Positions 10,631 to 18,714 are shown, counted from the stretch's first letter. The stretch: DNA of 31,440 bases from an uncultured Collinsella sp. (GCA_900547835.1 URIJ01000003.1:1-31440), one strand, 5' to 3'. Numbers and translations are program-made. Notes: generated by a model not told the origin, from the sequence alone.

Positions 10631-10680
10631 GAAGCCCGACCGTTCGCCACATGAAAGTGATCGGACGGGCTTCTCTATTT
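10631..10680 (+). terminator. Terminator of the precursor-peptide operon
   Basis: GAAGCCCGACCGTTC (10631-10645) pairs with GATCGGACGGGCTTC (10659-10673), a 15-bp stem with two mismatches and a 13-nt loop, followed by TCTATTT. Typical Rho-independent shape, 65 bp after the membrane-peptide stop. Confidence 0.8.
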
Positions 10681-11265
10681 AACCCGGGCCGCCACCCATA
10701 GCGGCTTTCCAAGCGTATTCTCAGTGCAAAGCAATCGTCAGTTTAATCCTATGCGCTGATACCGCATTTCATTTGTTCGGCTCGAATTCTACGGCCTGGC
10801 AACCCTCGCACTCTCCGGCAAATGGATTGAACGCGAAGGCAGAGATGATGTGTGCGTGGACATCGAGGCTGCTGTAGGCAACATACTGGGACATGGACCC
10901 CCGCTGCGCGTGGTATGCGGCCCGGCATATTCATTGCCGTCCAACCCCGTGTAGTTGCAGCAAAGGGTGGAACCTCAATGCTCAGCCCATGTTGTCCGTG
11001 GGACACGAGAATCGTAAGTACACTTTGGTGCGATTCTCACGCTGATACTGAGCCACCTGGAATAAGATACGTCGCGACAACACTTCGCTTCACCTCTGTC
11101 TCGACAAGATGACGTAGACTAAAGTCTCCTTTAGTAAGAGAACGAGAACCATATCTGAAAGCGTTGCGATGGCGTGAAGGCACCGAGTCCGAACCGCCTG
11201 AATGCTACGTGCATCTGCATCGCCTTTTTGTTATCTCTGCCAGTTGGGTAGCACTACACTTGTCA
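10681..11265. other. Gap between converging island operons, decayed coding remnants
   Basis: About 585 bp without an intact gene of convincing size. The minus strand shows protein-like stretches in changing frames: RHLVETEVKRSVVATYLIPG and then ENRTKVYLRFSCPTDNMG near 11110-10985, and a further piece described at 10769-10894. The pattern suggests an old gene disrupted by frameshifts. No RNA gene is seen. Confidence 0.35.
10769..10894 (-). pseudogene. 41-codon frame, probable tail of a decayed gene
   Basis: Reads MSQYVAYSSLDVHAHIISAF followed by AFNPFAGECEGCQAVEFEPN and a final K, then TGA. Codon use and amino-acid composition look genuine, including a CEGC pair. A G-run sits just before the ATG, so it could be a small gene with a weak ribosome binding site. 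The frame immediately upstream (CNYTGLDGNEYAGPHTTR) also looks coding but is out of phase, which favours a frameshifted pseudogene. I do not recognise the family. Confidence 0.3.
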
Positions 11266-12918
11266 TCATTTACCCTGGTACATGCTGCCTAAATCCACTA
11301 CCCCTTCTACCGCGCCGACCATCTCGTCATCGTGAGAGACAACGATGATCAGCTGGCTTTGCTTGTTGCGCTTAACATAGGCCGCAAGCTCGGCGCGGCT
11401 TACAGCGTCTAACCCAGTCGTGGGCTCGTCGAGTACCAAAACTGACGACTTGCGTGAAATCGCCGACCATAAGTACACTCGGCGCAGCTCACCGCCCGAA
11501 AGCGCGGAGCAACGTTTCCCGAGCAACTCCTTCACGCTGTTTTCCAGCGAAAGTAGGCCATCTACACCCCGGTGATAGGAAGAAAAGGGCGTGTCGAAAT
11601 ACTCTAACAGCTCTTTCACCGTTTCGTCCGGCGCGAAGCACGACTGTGGGCAGCACGATATCTCTCTCGCACGTATGTAATCCAAGTCGCATTCTTCGAT
11701 TGGCACGCCGTTGTATTTTACTTTGCCTTTCGATGAGTATAGCCCGAGCATCAAGTAAAGAAGTGACGTCTTGCCTCTTCCGTTTTCCCCAACTATGCAA
11801 TATGTACCAGGACCGGAAAACTTGAAAGAAAACCCGCCGAGGACCTCTCGGACAGATCCGTCTGGAAGGGCAACCGAGAATTCCAAATCAGATACCGAAA
11901 TGTCATTTATTTCATCGAGTTTAGCTAAATCGGTCCGATTCCACCCCGATCTCTCCTTTTCTCTCGTCGCGATAGCCGTCCTATCCCATGATGCTTTGGC
12001 ATCTTGATAGGATTTGAACAATGACATCATACTTTTCAAAGTCTTAAAGAGAACCGCGAAGTATGTACCGATGATAGTGTACTCGCCTATTGACATAGTT
12101 CCGTTAATGATTCGTACTCCGGAAACAACAAGTATCACCGCTTGAAACAACGCTGCGAAAAGACCATCGAGCGATGTCAGAGAATATGATAGCTTTCCGG
12201 AGCGCAAAACTTTGGGAAAATAGCTCTTAAACCCAGCGTCGAGCGCTTGTTCGCTCTTGCCGTACGAAGATGTCAGTTGAATGTTGAGAATCTGATTAAG
12301 CTGCGATGCAATTGCGGCGTAAAAGGCGCTGTCCGCCTCTTTCTTCTCATACGTGACCCTATACAAAAGTTTCCTCAACCCAGTAATTACACAGAAATAC
12401 ACGATGAGGAGAATGATGGAAAACACCGCGAGAGTTGAATCAATTGACCATATGATAAGCAATACGATGGGAATGGCTACAATGGACAGCGGCGCACTGA
12501 TAAAATTCGCCAAAACGAAGGATGAGACCACGCTGGAGTCGGAAATAATCCGTTGCGTTGTATAGGCTGGATCGATGGTCCGACTCACCAAGTAATCGTC
12601 TCTTTCAAAACGCAAGACGGCCTCCCTGAGAAGATCAAAGGAAAGTCTCGTGGTTATGCGAATGGAAAGTGTTCCTGCAAAATAAGTAAAGAGGGTGGAG
12701 AAAACTCCTATTGACGCAACCAGGAGCGCGAAGAGTACGGCGTCTCTTTCGCTGCGGTTACCGAGAAGAAAATCTAAGAATTTCCCGTTCACGTATGGCA
12801 TGGCATAGGAGAGAGCGGTTCCAATCACCGTGATAGCAATGAAGACGAAAGCCCCTTTTGCTCTGATGAACCTCGAGAGAACGCATCGAATCAAGGAAGG
12901 CCCCAATCTACCCGCCAC
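11266..12918 (-). CDS. ABC exporter, fused permease and ATPase
   Basis: A 550-residue half-transporter with about six N-terminal transmembrane helices (residues ~20-310) and a C-terminal nucleotide-binding domain: Walker A GENGRGKTS (~377), Q-loop CCPQSCF, signature LSGGELRRV, Walker B SVLVLDEPTTGLD and switch histidine VVSHDDE. It would act as a homodimer in the membrane. It lacks an N-terminal C39 peptidase, so it cannot itself trim a double-glycine leader. It converges on the peptide operon and is the only transporter within the island, so export of the modified peptides is the likely job (inference). The start used is GTG 12918 without a clear ribosome binding site; a TTG eight codons in is possible. 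Low G+C like the maturase. Confidence 0.9.
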   Translation of the reverse strand: MAGRLGPSLIRCVLSRFIRAKGAFVFIAITVIGTALSYAMPYVNGKFLDFLLGNRSERDAVLFALLVASIGVFSTLFTYFAGTLSIRITTRLSFDLLREAVLRFERDDYLVSRTIDPAYTTQRIISDSSVVSSFVLANFISAPLSIVAIPIVLLIIWSIDSTLAVFSIILLIVYFCVITGLRKLLYRVTYEKKEADSAFYAAIASQLNQILNIQLTSSYGKSEQALDAGFKSYFPKVLRSGKLSYSLTSLDGLFAALFQAVILVVSGVRIINGTMSIGEYTIIGTYFAVLFKTLKSMMSLFKSYQDAKASWDRTAIATREKERSGWNRTDLAKLDEINDISVSDLEFSVALPDGSVREVLGGFSFKFSGPGTYCIVGENGRGKTSLLYLMLGLYSSKGKVKYNGVPIEECDLDYIRAREISCCPQSCFAPDETVKELLEYFDTPFSSYHRGVDGLLSLENSVKELLGKRCSALSGGELRRVYLWSAISRKSSVLVLDEPTTGLDAVSRAELAAYVKRNKQSQLIIVVSHDDEMVGAVEGVVDLGSMYQGK

Positions 12919-12939
12919 AAAACATCAATCACTGATACC

Positions 12940-13048
12940 TTACACCTCAACACAACAGGAGCGAAGATTTGCCAATGAGACTGCTTTAAGATTGCCTTGG
13001 GCCAATACGATCTCAAGCTCTTCCTACAAGAGAGTCGGAATCGGACAT
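12940..13048 (-). pseudogene. Short frameshifted reading frame ahead of the exporter
   Basis: ATG 13048, immediately after GGAGGAG, opens MSDSDSLVGRA and then a stop. Removing a single base around the GTAGGAAG junction would join it to EELEIVLAQGNLKAVSLANL plus RSCCVEV, giving about 35 residues with a helical acidic N-terminus and a CC near the end. This may be a broken small peptide gene or chance. It lies between a strong hairpin and the exporter start. Confidence 0.2.
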
Positions 13049-13064
13049 CTCCTCCGACGAACCT

Positions 13065-13108
13065 GGCAATCGGGCGGTTGAAATATCTTTTTCAACCGCC
13101 CGATTGCC
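13065..13108 (-). terminator. Perfect 19-bp hairpin upstream of the exporter
   Basis: GGCAATCGGGCGGTTGAAA (13065-13083) is repeated inverted without mismatch at 13090-13108, with a 6-nt loop. It lies 147 bp before the exporter start on the same transcribed side. It has A/T only inside the stem base and no long U-tract beyond, so it could terminate upstream transcription or act as a leader structure for the exporter. Confidence 0.5.
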
Positions 13109-13233
13109 ACAATAGATTTGAGCATCCGCCCACAAACGTCCGCGTTTTATACCCATCAAATCCTTTGCCTTTTGTCGTCTAGACTAGAAAAATCGCTCGA
13201 AATAACGCAACCGGCCTGCTCGCTTGAAGAAAC

Positions 13234-13953
13234 CTAAGCCCGTAACGTAGATGTGCAAACTTCCGAAACGCCTTGCGCGGCATAGTGCGTATAAACTTCG
13301 TCAACCGCCTCAGAAATATCTGAGTATCGCGCCGGGTCAAAAGCATACGATGTCGCAGCTATACCCTGCACCCATTCGGAACGCGGATTAATTGAATAGC
13401 CACACAGCATCATCATACATGCATCTAGACCTGATTTCCCAAGTATCCGACGTATTGATGAGAGCATCGCGGGTCGCCCCTGCACCATCGTCGTCACCCC
13501 TATTAGCAGTATTTACCGTTTTTCTCTAAATGCGTATCGCCACCCTTAAGAATACGAAGTGTTTTATCCAGACCCGATTGTCCTCCATCTCAAACGAAGG
13601 GATAAGGAATCTCATCCGGAATCGGCAGTAACGGAGGATTCACAACGACAAGCGAAAAACATGAGTCATCTCTCAGAGGGGAGTAAAGGCTCCCCTCAAG
13701 CACCCTAGTTTCGTCATCCAAAGAGTTGATGGCAGTGTTTTTCTTACAAAGGTCGACAACAAAAGGGTTGATTTCTACAGATGTTACATCCATGCCACAG
13801 TTGGTAAGTATCAGGCCCTGTATTCTGGGGCCAGAACACAAATCGAGAGCCTTCCGTGCGCTCTGCGGTGTAAGGCGCCAATCTCAGCAAATCTGTCCCA
13901 CAATACTGCACTGAAGAACAAGACGGAACCCCTGAGCCAAACTCCCCTATACC
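13234..13953 (-). pseudogene. Broken class I SAM-dependent methyltransferase
   Basis: Pieces of one methyltransferase lie in order on the minus strand. QYCGTDLLRL (~13890) is in one frame. LTPQSARKALDLCSGPRIQG, the SAM-binding motif I, continues in another with MDVTSVEINP and the catalytic-type motif VVVNPPLLPIPDEIPYPFV. A TGA (13590-13592) then interrupts V-stop-DGG, where relatives read VGDGG, so a GGA-to-TGA nonsense change is likely. The frame resumes as DGGQSGLDKTLRILKGG. A C-terminal piece (13234-13497) is in a third frame, with SINPRSEWVQGIAATSYAFD. At least three lesions, so no functional product is expected. The NPP motif places it near the HemK/PrmC-like methyltransferases. Whether it once served the peptide system is unknown. 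Confidence 0.7.
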
Positions 13954-14073
13954 TTATTAAGGCTAAGACAGGCAAGTTCACGCACCCGGCATATTCCAGA
14001 ATAACATCCTATTGTTTTAGATGCTCTACAAGCATGAACAGCCGCGAATCGGAAAGATCTTCTAGTTTCGCCC

Positions 14074-14613
14074 CGACTGACCGCCAAGGGCCAAAATGGC
14101 CCCTCCATCCCCGGGCGACTGGCTCTGGCGCGCCGAGGAGTGTCCCCAAGTGCCGGCAGAAAAGAAACGTCCCTATCTGCCGGCTAGAGGGCACCGAAGA
14201 GGATGGCGTAGGTAGTGGATTCGCCGAGCTTGAGCTCGTCGCCGGGATTGAGTTGGGCGGAACGGCCGGGCTCGACCTGAATGCAGACGCGCGTGGCCCC
14301 GTTTACCACCACGGTTCCGTTGGTGGACGACAAGTCCTCGACGTGCCAGATATTTTGAGCATCGCACCAGATATGGGCATGGCGGGCCGAGACATCGTCG
14401 CCGACGTCGGTAATATCGCCCTCACCAGTGGCCAGCGCGCCAATCTCAACACCCTGCTCACTCGGCTGAATCCAGCGCGGGGCGCTCACGACAAAACTGT
14501 TTTGTATGCGCAGCAAGCCCAAGGGGTGCGCCGGGGCGGGTTCGCGTTCGCCCGCGGTCATCGACATGCCAAGCGAACGAGGCGTGGATGTGCCTCCGCC
14601 ACAGGTCGCGTGC
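14074..14613. repeat. Diverged direct repeat, copy B (right edge of island)
   Basis: Second copy of the ~530-bp block seen at 7339-7866. It consists of the 3' part of the intact FHA gene plus about 110 bp downstream, including TGCCGGCAGA...TCTGCCGGC, a stem that overlaps the FHA stop codon. The two copies enclose about 6.2 kb of lower-G+C DNA. Confidence 0.85.
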
Positions 14614-15122
14614 GCGTAGTCGATGGCATAGTTCACCGAGGACCGCACATCCGCCGAACAACCGACGGCGACAAACAGCACCAGCACGGCCTCGGCGCGC
14701 TCGGCGGGCATGAGTTCCGCCGCCTGGGACAGGCGATCGAGCGCGTTGCGATAGAGATTCGTGTCCTGGTGGCACTCTTCGAGCGCGCGTACCATCGGTT
14801 CACCTGCAGGACCGCACACCATATTGATCACAGCCGTGGAGTCCATGGGATTGCGCTGGCGCAGGGCCAGTTGCGACATAATACGCGCAGCCGAGGTACC
14901 GTATTCGGCAAAGTAGCGCTGCTGAAGCGTGCCGACCGGTGCGCGAACGATAAAGCGGGAAACCCAAGAGCGATCGGCGGCTCGGCTCTGCGGGCTGCGG
15001 CCGTCGGCGAGCGGACGGGACGAAAGCACCAAGCCGCACAGCTCGATATGGCTCAGATGCGCCGCGCGCTTAAAGATGTCAAACATGGCCCCGCATGGGG
15101 TGAGCTCAACTTGAGATGCCAT
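14184..15122 (-). CDS. FHA-domain phosphothreonine-binding protein
   Basis: A 312-residue cytosolic protein. The C-terminal ~100 residues form an FHA domain, a phosphothreonine-peptide reader, with SARHAHIWCD (the SxxH pair) and EDLSSTNGTVVVNG (the STNGT turn). The N-terminal ~200 residues are an unrecognised, largely helical domain. It is the last gene of an operon that starts with a Ser-rich membrane protein and a Ser/Thr kinase; the kinase stop is 3 bp upstream. That arrangement strongly suggests it binds phosphorylated kinase or kinase substrates. A second, truncated copy of its 3' half lies at 7448-7921. A stem-loop overlaps the stop codon and may act in termination. Confidence 0.9.
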   Translation of the reverse strand: MASQVELTPCGAMFDIFKRAAHLSHIELCGLVLSSRPLADGRSPQSRAADRSWVSRFIVRAPVGTLQQRYFAEYGTSAARIMSQLALRQRNPMDSTAVINMVCGPAGEPMVRALEECHQDTNLYRNALDRLSQAAELMPAERAEAVLVLFVAVGCSADVRSSVNYAIDYAHATCGGGTSTPRSLGMSMTAGEREPAPAHPLGLLRIQNSFVVSAPRWIQPSEQGVEIGALATGEGDITDVGDDVSARHAHIWCDAQNIWHVEDLSSTNGTVVVNGATRVCIQVEPGRSAQLNPGDELKLGESTTYAILFGAL

Positions 15123-15125
15123 GAC

Positions 15126-16970
15126 CTAGGCCTCCTTGGTCGTAGAAATAGAATCGGACGATACTTCGACAGGTCCGCCAAAAGTACGGGCAGCTGCGGC
15201 TCCACCGGCAAGCGGAGTCGCCATCTGGGCTTTTGTGCGCCGCGGTGCCGAAACGGGAAGCTCAAAGGCAAAGCCCATCGCAAGTAAAAACCACGTAAGC
15301 GTATAGGTTGCAACCAGAGCGGCAACAAGGCCGCCCATCACGGCGCGTTGGGAAAATACGCTACATGCAGCCACAACCAGCACCGGAACCTCGCAGGCAG
15401 AAAGCGCAAGCACACCCTGCAGGAAGCCCGAGCGCCGATTGCGCGCAAGTGCCCCCGCGACAACGCCGGCTATGCCTGGCAGCGCCAACGCCAGTGCGGC
15501 AATAATACCCGGTAGCGACCCAGACCACACGAGCGATCCCAAAGTCGCCGTCACGCGAGCGCCCGACGCCAGCAGCGCGGCCGAAACCACGACCACAGCC
15601 CAAACCACGCCACAGACGACCGTCGCGCCGACCATCAGCGCGCGACGAACCGCGCGGCCAGACGCATCCATGGGGCACGGCGTGAGCGGCTCGCCGCGGA
15701 GCGAACGACCGACATTTTGCGCATAGTGGTCACAAAACGCCGAGAGCGCCGCCTCGACCGCCGCCGGCTCGGGACGATCTTTTTGATGGCTGGACAGACA
15801 GGCCATCACCACGTCGAACAGCTGGGCATCGACAAACGCCAACGCATCGCGTAGCTCCTCGGAATCCGGCTCAAGCCCCAGCTGCTGGGCCTGCTCGGCC
15901 GCGGCGAGCGCCACATCGGGCTCGCGATGAAGCAGCTGCGTCAAATCGCAACCGGGCGCATGGGCACCAATGGGATAGTCGGGCCGCGTGTCCATCTTGA
16001 GACGGTAGGGGCTCGCGATGTCGCGCGTCTTTTTGCGCGAACCCGAGGTGCCCGAAGTGCTCGGCGCGGCTTCGTATGGCGCGACGCCGGCAATGAGCTC
16101 GTAAACCGTGCTTGCCGCGGCATAGACGTCGATCGCCGGCGACATACGCAAAGCGCGCAGGTCGGGAATATCGTCGGTGAGCATCTCGGGCGGAGCGTAG
16201 GCCACCGTCGCGCGACGCAGCGTGGCATAACGCTCCGTAAACGACGCCTTGCCGCCGGTACCGGCCACGGCCGACGCAGGCTCAAGCGCCAGCGACGAGC
16301 CAAAGTCGATCAGGCACAGGTCAAAGGTGCCCTCGGCAAGCTGCCGGTCAAGCGGTAGACGCGCCGTACGCACCATAATATTAGCGGGCGAGATATCGCG
16401 ATGGACAAAGCCCTCGCCCACCAGGCTCATACGGCAGAGCAGATCGAACAGGTCGCGACCCAGACGCGCCGCCACAAGCGGCGACAGGCGTCCGGCATCG
16501 TCCACGGCGAGTCGCGAACGCAAGCGGGCAAGCGTCTCGCCCTCGACCCATTCCATGACAATTGCAGGCACACCGTCGACCTCGCCCCAGCCATAGAGGC
16601 GGGGAAAGCCCTTAAGGCCCGAAAGGGCGCGATGGCATTCGTATTCCTCGCGAAACGCCGCCTTGAACTTGGCGACCAGCGCCTCGTGAGCGGCATCGTC
16701 GTCAAACTCATCGCGCGTCGGCAAGATGAGCTGCTTGAGTGCCACGGCCTCGCCTTGGGCGTTGACGGCACGCGTCACGCGGCCGATACCGCCACGGCGC
16801 ATGGTGGCATCGTCGGCAAACAGCATCGTAAAACGACGCAGATAGGCAGGCAGTTCGTCCTGACCGAGCGCAATGGCCGGCTCAAACCCGTCGACACGCG
16901 CCAGGCGCAGGCCGACCATGGGATCGCGACCGAGCGATTGTGGTGTGGTGGATGCAAGATCGGTCATCAT
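15126..16970 (-). CDS. Membrane-anchored Ser/Thr protein kinase, HRDIS type
   Basis: A 614-residue protein with an N-terminal protein kinase domain and about four hydrophobic helices near residues 455-600. Kinase landmarks: glycine loop RGGIGRV (59-65), ATP lysine in VALKQ (K79), catalytic loop HRDISPAN (190-197) and DFG (222-224). The catalytic loop has Ser where most Ser/Thr kinases have Lys (HRDxKxxN), a variant seen in some bacterial kinases; activity is likely but the phosphotransfer chemistry may differ. It has no extracellular PASTA repeats. The start overlaps the preceding stop by 4 bp (ATGA) and the FHA gene follows after 3 bp, so the three genes are translationally coupled. Confidence 0.92.
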   Translation of the reverse strand: MMTDLASTTPQSLGRDPMVGLRLARVDGFEPAIALGQDELPAYLRRFTMLFADDATMRRGGIGRVTRAVNAQGEAVALKQLILPTRDEFDDDAAHEALVAKFKAAFREEYECHRALSGLKGFPRLYGWGEVDGVPAIVMEWVEGETLARLRSRLAVDDAGRLSPLVAARLGRDLFDLLCRMSLVGEGFVHRDISPANIMVRTARLPLDRQLAEGTFDLCLIDFGSSLALEPASAVAGTGGKASFTERYATLRRATVAYAPPEMLTDDIPDLRALRMSPAIDVYAAASTVYELIAGVAPYEAAPSTSGTSGSRKKTRDIASPYRLKMDTRPDYPIGAHAPGCDLTQLLHREPDVALAAAEQAQQLGLEPDSEELRDALAFVDAQLFDVVMACLSSHQKDRPEPAAVEAALSAFCDHYAQNVGRSLRGEPLTPCPMDASGRAVRRALMVGATVVCGVVWAVVVVSAALLASGARVTATLGSLVWSGSLPGIIAALALALPGIAGVVAGALARNRRSGFLQGVLALSACEVPVLVVAACSVFSQRAVMGGLVAALVATYTLTWFLLAMGFAFELPVSAPRRTKAQMATPLAGGAAAARTFGGPVEVSSDSISTTKEA

Positions 16971-17872
16971 AGGGCAAGCGCCGCCACGTTATTGTTGAAG
17001 TTACCGAGTGCGACGTCATCATCGCCGTAATGGCCGACCCATTGACATAGGTTGGTGTAACAGCCCCACAGATTGGCATACTGCTGATACCACTTTGACC
17101 GGGGCGAGAATGTCTGACGACCGAACTCGGCTCGAATGACAAACATCTCCCCGACCAGGCTGTCGCACGGCCTGGGATCTCCCGTAGAGTTATAGGTCGA
17201 GACCACGTCATTGGCACGAGAAACATAGCCGTCGAGCATGTTGTACTTGGTCACAAGCCAACTGTGAATGCTCTCTTCCTCAGCAGCGGAAAGGCCACCG
17301 GAGTTTGCATCGTTGTCAGTGTTGCCGCCCGTCGAGCCGCCGTTTCCAGACCCTCCGGTAGAGGAACCCGACCCAGAGCCGCCGCCCGAACTCGATGAAT
17401 CCGAGCCGGAGCCAGAAGTATCCGAGCTACCGGGCTTTCCGGACTGCTGGGCGTCCTGCTCCTTCTGCTGCTCGACCTTATTCACCGTTGCCGCCACGCT
17501 ATTGTTGGACAACCGATCGATGATCTTGGTGTTGGTGAGCACGATGGTTTTGCCATTGGCAAGCGTGACTTCGTTGTCCGGGGCCTCGGCGCCGTCCGCG
17601 TCGCCGGTGCCAAACACAATATGCGCGACCACACTTGCCCAAGCATATCCAGTCGTGGTGCCCAGATCACTTTTGACCTCATGCCCCACGCGCGGTTCGC
17701 GTGCGGCATGCGCCTGTATCATGGACGGCACGGTCATGCCATAGGCAGAAACGCCAGCTATGACCAGCACCAACGAGCACGATAGCAGTGCGTACGCCCG
17801 CGGAGCCAAGCCCAGTCGGCATCGCATGCGCACCGCGGCGCCGCGCTTTGTCTGAGTGCCACCGGGCCGCAT
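16967..17872 (-). CDS. Membrane-anchored extracellular protein with Ser/Gly linker
   Basis: A 301-residue protein: a short basic cytoplasmic end, one transmembrane segment (YALLSCSLVLVIAGVSAYG), an extracellular part containing VTLANGKTIVLTNTKIIDRL, a Ser/Gly-rich low-complexity linker of about 60 residues, and a ~105-residue C-terminal domain rich in aromatics (SKWYQQYANLWGCYTNLCQW) that I do not recognise. ATG 17872 is chosen for GGAGGAG 5 nt upstream; an in-frame ATG at 17929 would include a hairpin in the coding region. First gene of the kinase/FHA operon, so it may sense an extracellular ligand or be a substrate of the kinase. The linker suggests crossing the peptidoglycan. Confidence 0.8.
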   Translation of the reverse strand: MRPGGTQTKRGAAVRMRCRLGLAPRAYALLSCSLVLVIAGVSAYGMTVPSMIQAHAAREPRVGHEVKSDLGTTTGYAWASVVAHIVFGTGDADGAEAPDNEVTLANGKTIVLTNTKIIDRLSNNSVAATVNKVEQQKEQDAQQSGKPGSSDTSGSGSDSSSSGGGSGSGSSTGGSGNGGSTGGNTDNDANSGGLSAAEEESIHSWLVTKYNMLDGYVSRANDVVSTYNSTGDPRPCDSLVGEMFVIRAEFGRQTFSPRSKWYQQYANLWGCYTNLCQWVGHYGDDDVALGNFNNNVAALAL

Positions 17873-17883
17873 GCGTTCTCCTC

Positions 17884-17912
17884 CAACAAAAACACGCCGC
17901 TCGGGAGCGGCG
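17884..17912 (-). terminator. Hairpin plus U-tract just before the kinase operon start site
   Basis: On the minus strand CGCCGCT-CCCG-AGCGGCG (17912-17895) is followed by TGTTTTTGTT, a textbook terminator, and 12 nt later by the start codon of the first operon gene. It may end readthrough from recR or work as an attenuator in the operon leader. A possible promoter, TTGCGC with a TGATAC-like -10, lies just upstream (about 17938-17965). Confidence 0.55.
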
Positions 17913-18050
17913 CATTCATTCGAATCCATATTTGAGTGTATCAGCGAACCCAAAAGGTTGCGCAACGAATGGGCAAATTAAGGATGCGAGTGGAAGCATC
18001 CATGCGATAAGCGGATACAAAGCATCTTTGTTGCACAACAAACTTACAGT

Positions 18051-18080
18051 CGCACGGGGAAATTATGACTACCCCGTGCG
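18051..18080 (-). terminator. Hairpin after recR
   Basis: CGCACGGGG (18051-18059) and CCCCGTGCG (18072-18080) form a perfect 9-bp stem with a 12-nt AT-rich loop, 38 bp after the recR stop. No U-tract follows, so it may stabilise the 3' end rather than terminate. Confidence 0.45.
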
Positions 18081-18117
18081 TCGCGAGGAAAACATACGGC
18101 AGGAGCAGGCTCGCCAC

Positions 18118-18714
18118 CTAAATCGCGCGACGGGCCTCGATGGCGCGGCCAAGCGTAAGCTCGTCGGCATACTCCAGGTCGCCGCCCACGGGAAGGCCGC
18201 TTGCCAGACGCGACACCTCGACGCCCAACGGCTTGATAGTGCGGGCCAGGTAGCTCGCCGTGGTCTCGCCCTCGATATTGGGGTTGGTGGCGATGATGAC
18301 CTCGTGGATGTCCTCGTGGCCCAAGCGTGCCAGCAGCTCACGAATGTGCAACTGCTCGGGACCAATCTTGTCCATGGGACTGATCACGCCGCCCAATACG
18401 TGGTAGAGGCCGTGGTAGCTGCCCGTGCGCTCGATCGCCTGGACGTCGCGCGGCTCGCCCACAACGCAAATGCGAGTGGTATCGCGCATCGGGTCCTGGC
18501 AGATGGAGCACTCGTCGGCCGTGGCGTAGTTAAAGCAGCGGCTGCAAAAGTGGACCTCCTGCTTGACCTCCAGGATGGCCTCGGCCAGGCGGCGCGCCTC
18601 CTCGGCATCGGCCTCGAGCAGGTAATAGGCGATGCGCTGGGCCGACTTGGGACCAATGCCCGGCAGACGGCCCAGCTCATCGAGCAATTTTTGCAGACTA
18701 TGGTTGGCACTCAT
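18118..18714 (-). CDS. recR: Recombination mediator RecR
   Basis: A 198-residue protein of normal family length. RecR forms a ring clamp with RecO/RecF that loads RecA on gapped DNA. In order: a helix-hairpin-helix region (LGRLPGIGPKSAQRIAYYL, ~14-32), a C4 zinc finger (C57, C60, C69, C72 in CSRC...CSIC), a Toprim domain beginning RICVVGEPRDV (~81), and a C-terminal segment with the conserved ARTIKPLGVEVSRLASGLPV. It follows ybaB by 13 bp, the usual bacterial dnaX-ybaB-recR order, although dnaX is separated here by a gene on the other strand. Start ATG 18714. Confidence 0.97.
   Translation of the reverse strand: MSANHSLQKLLDELGRLPGIGPKSAQRIAYYLLEADAEEARRLAEAILEVKQEVHFCSRCFNYATADECSICQDPMRDTTRICVVGEPRDVQAIERTGSYHGLYHVLGGVISPMDKIGPEQLHIRELLARLGHEDIHEVIIATNPNIEGETTASYLARTIKPLGVEVSRLASGLPVGGDLEYADELTLGRAIEARRAI

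Noticed and set aside
14034..15287. A 417-codon open frame on the plus strand opposite the FHA gene
   Set aside because: Antisense to a recognisable FHA-domain protein and without a plausible ribosome binding site or domain.
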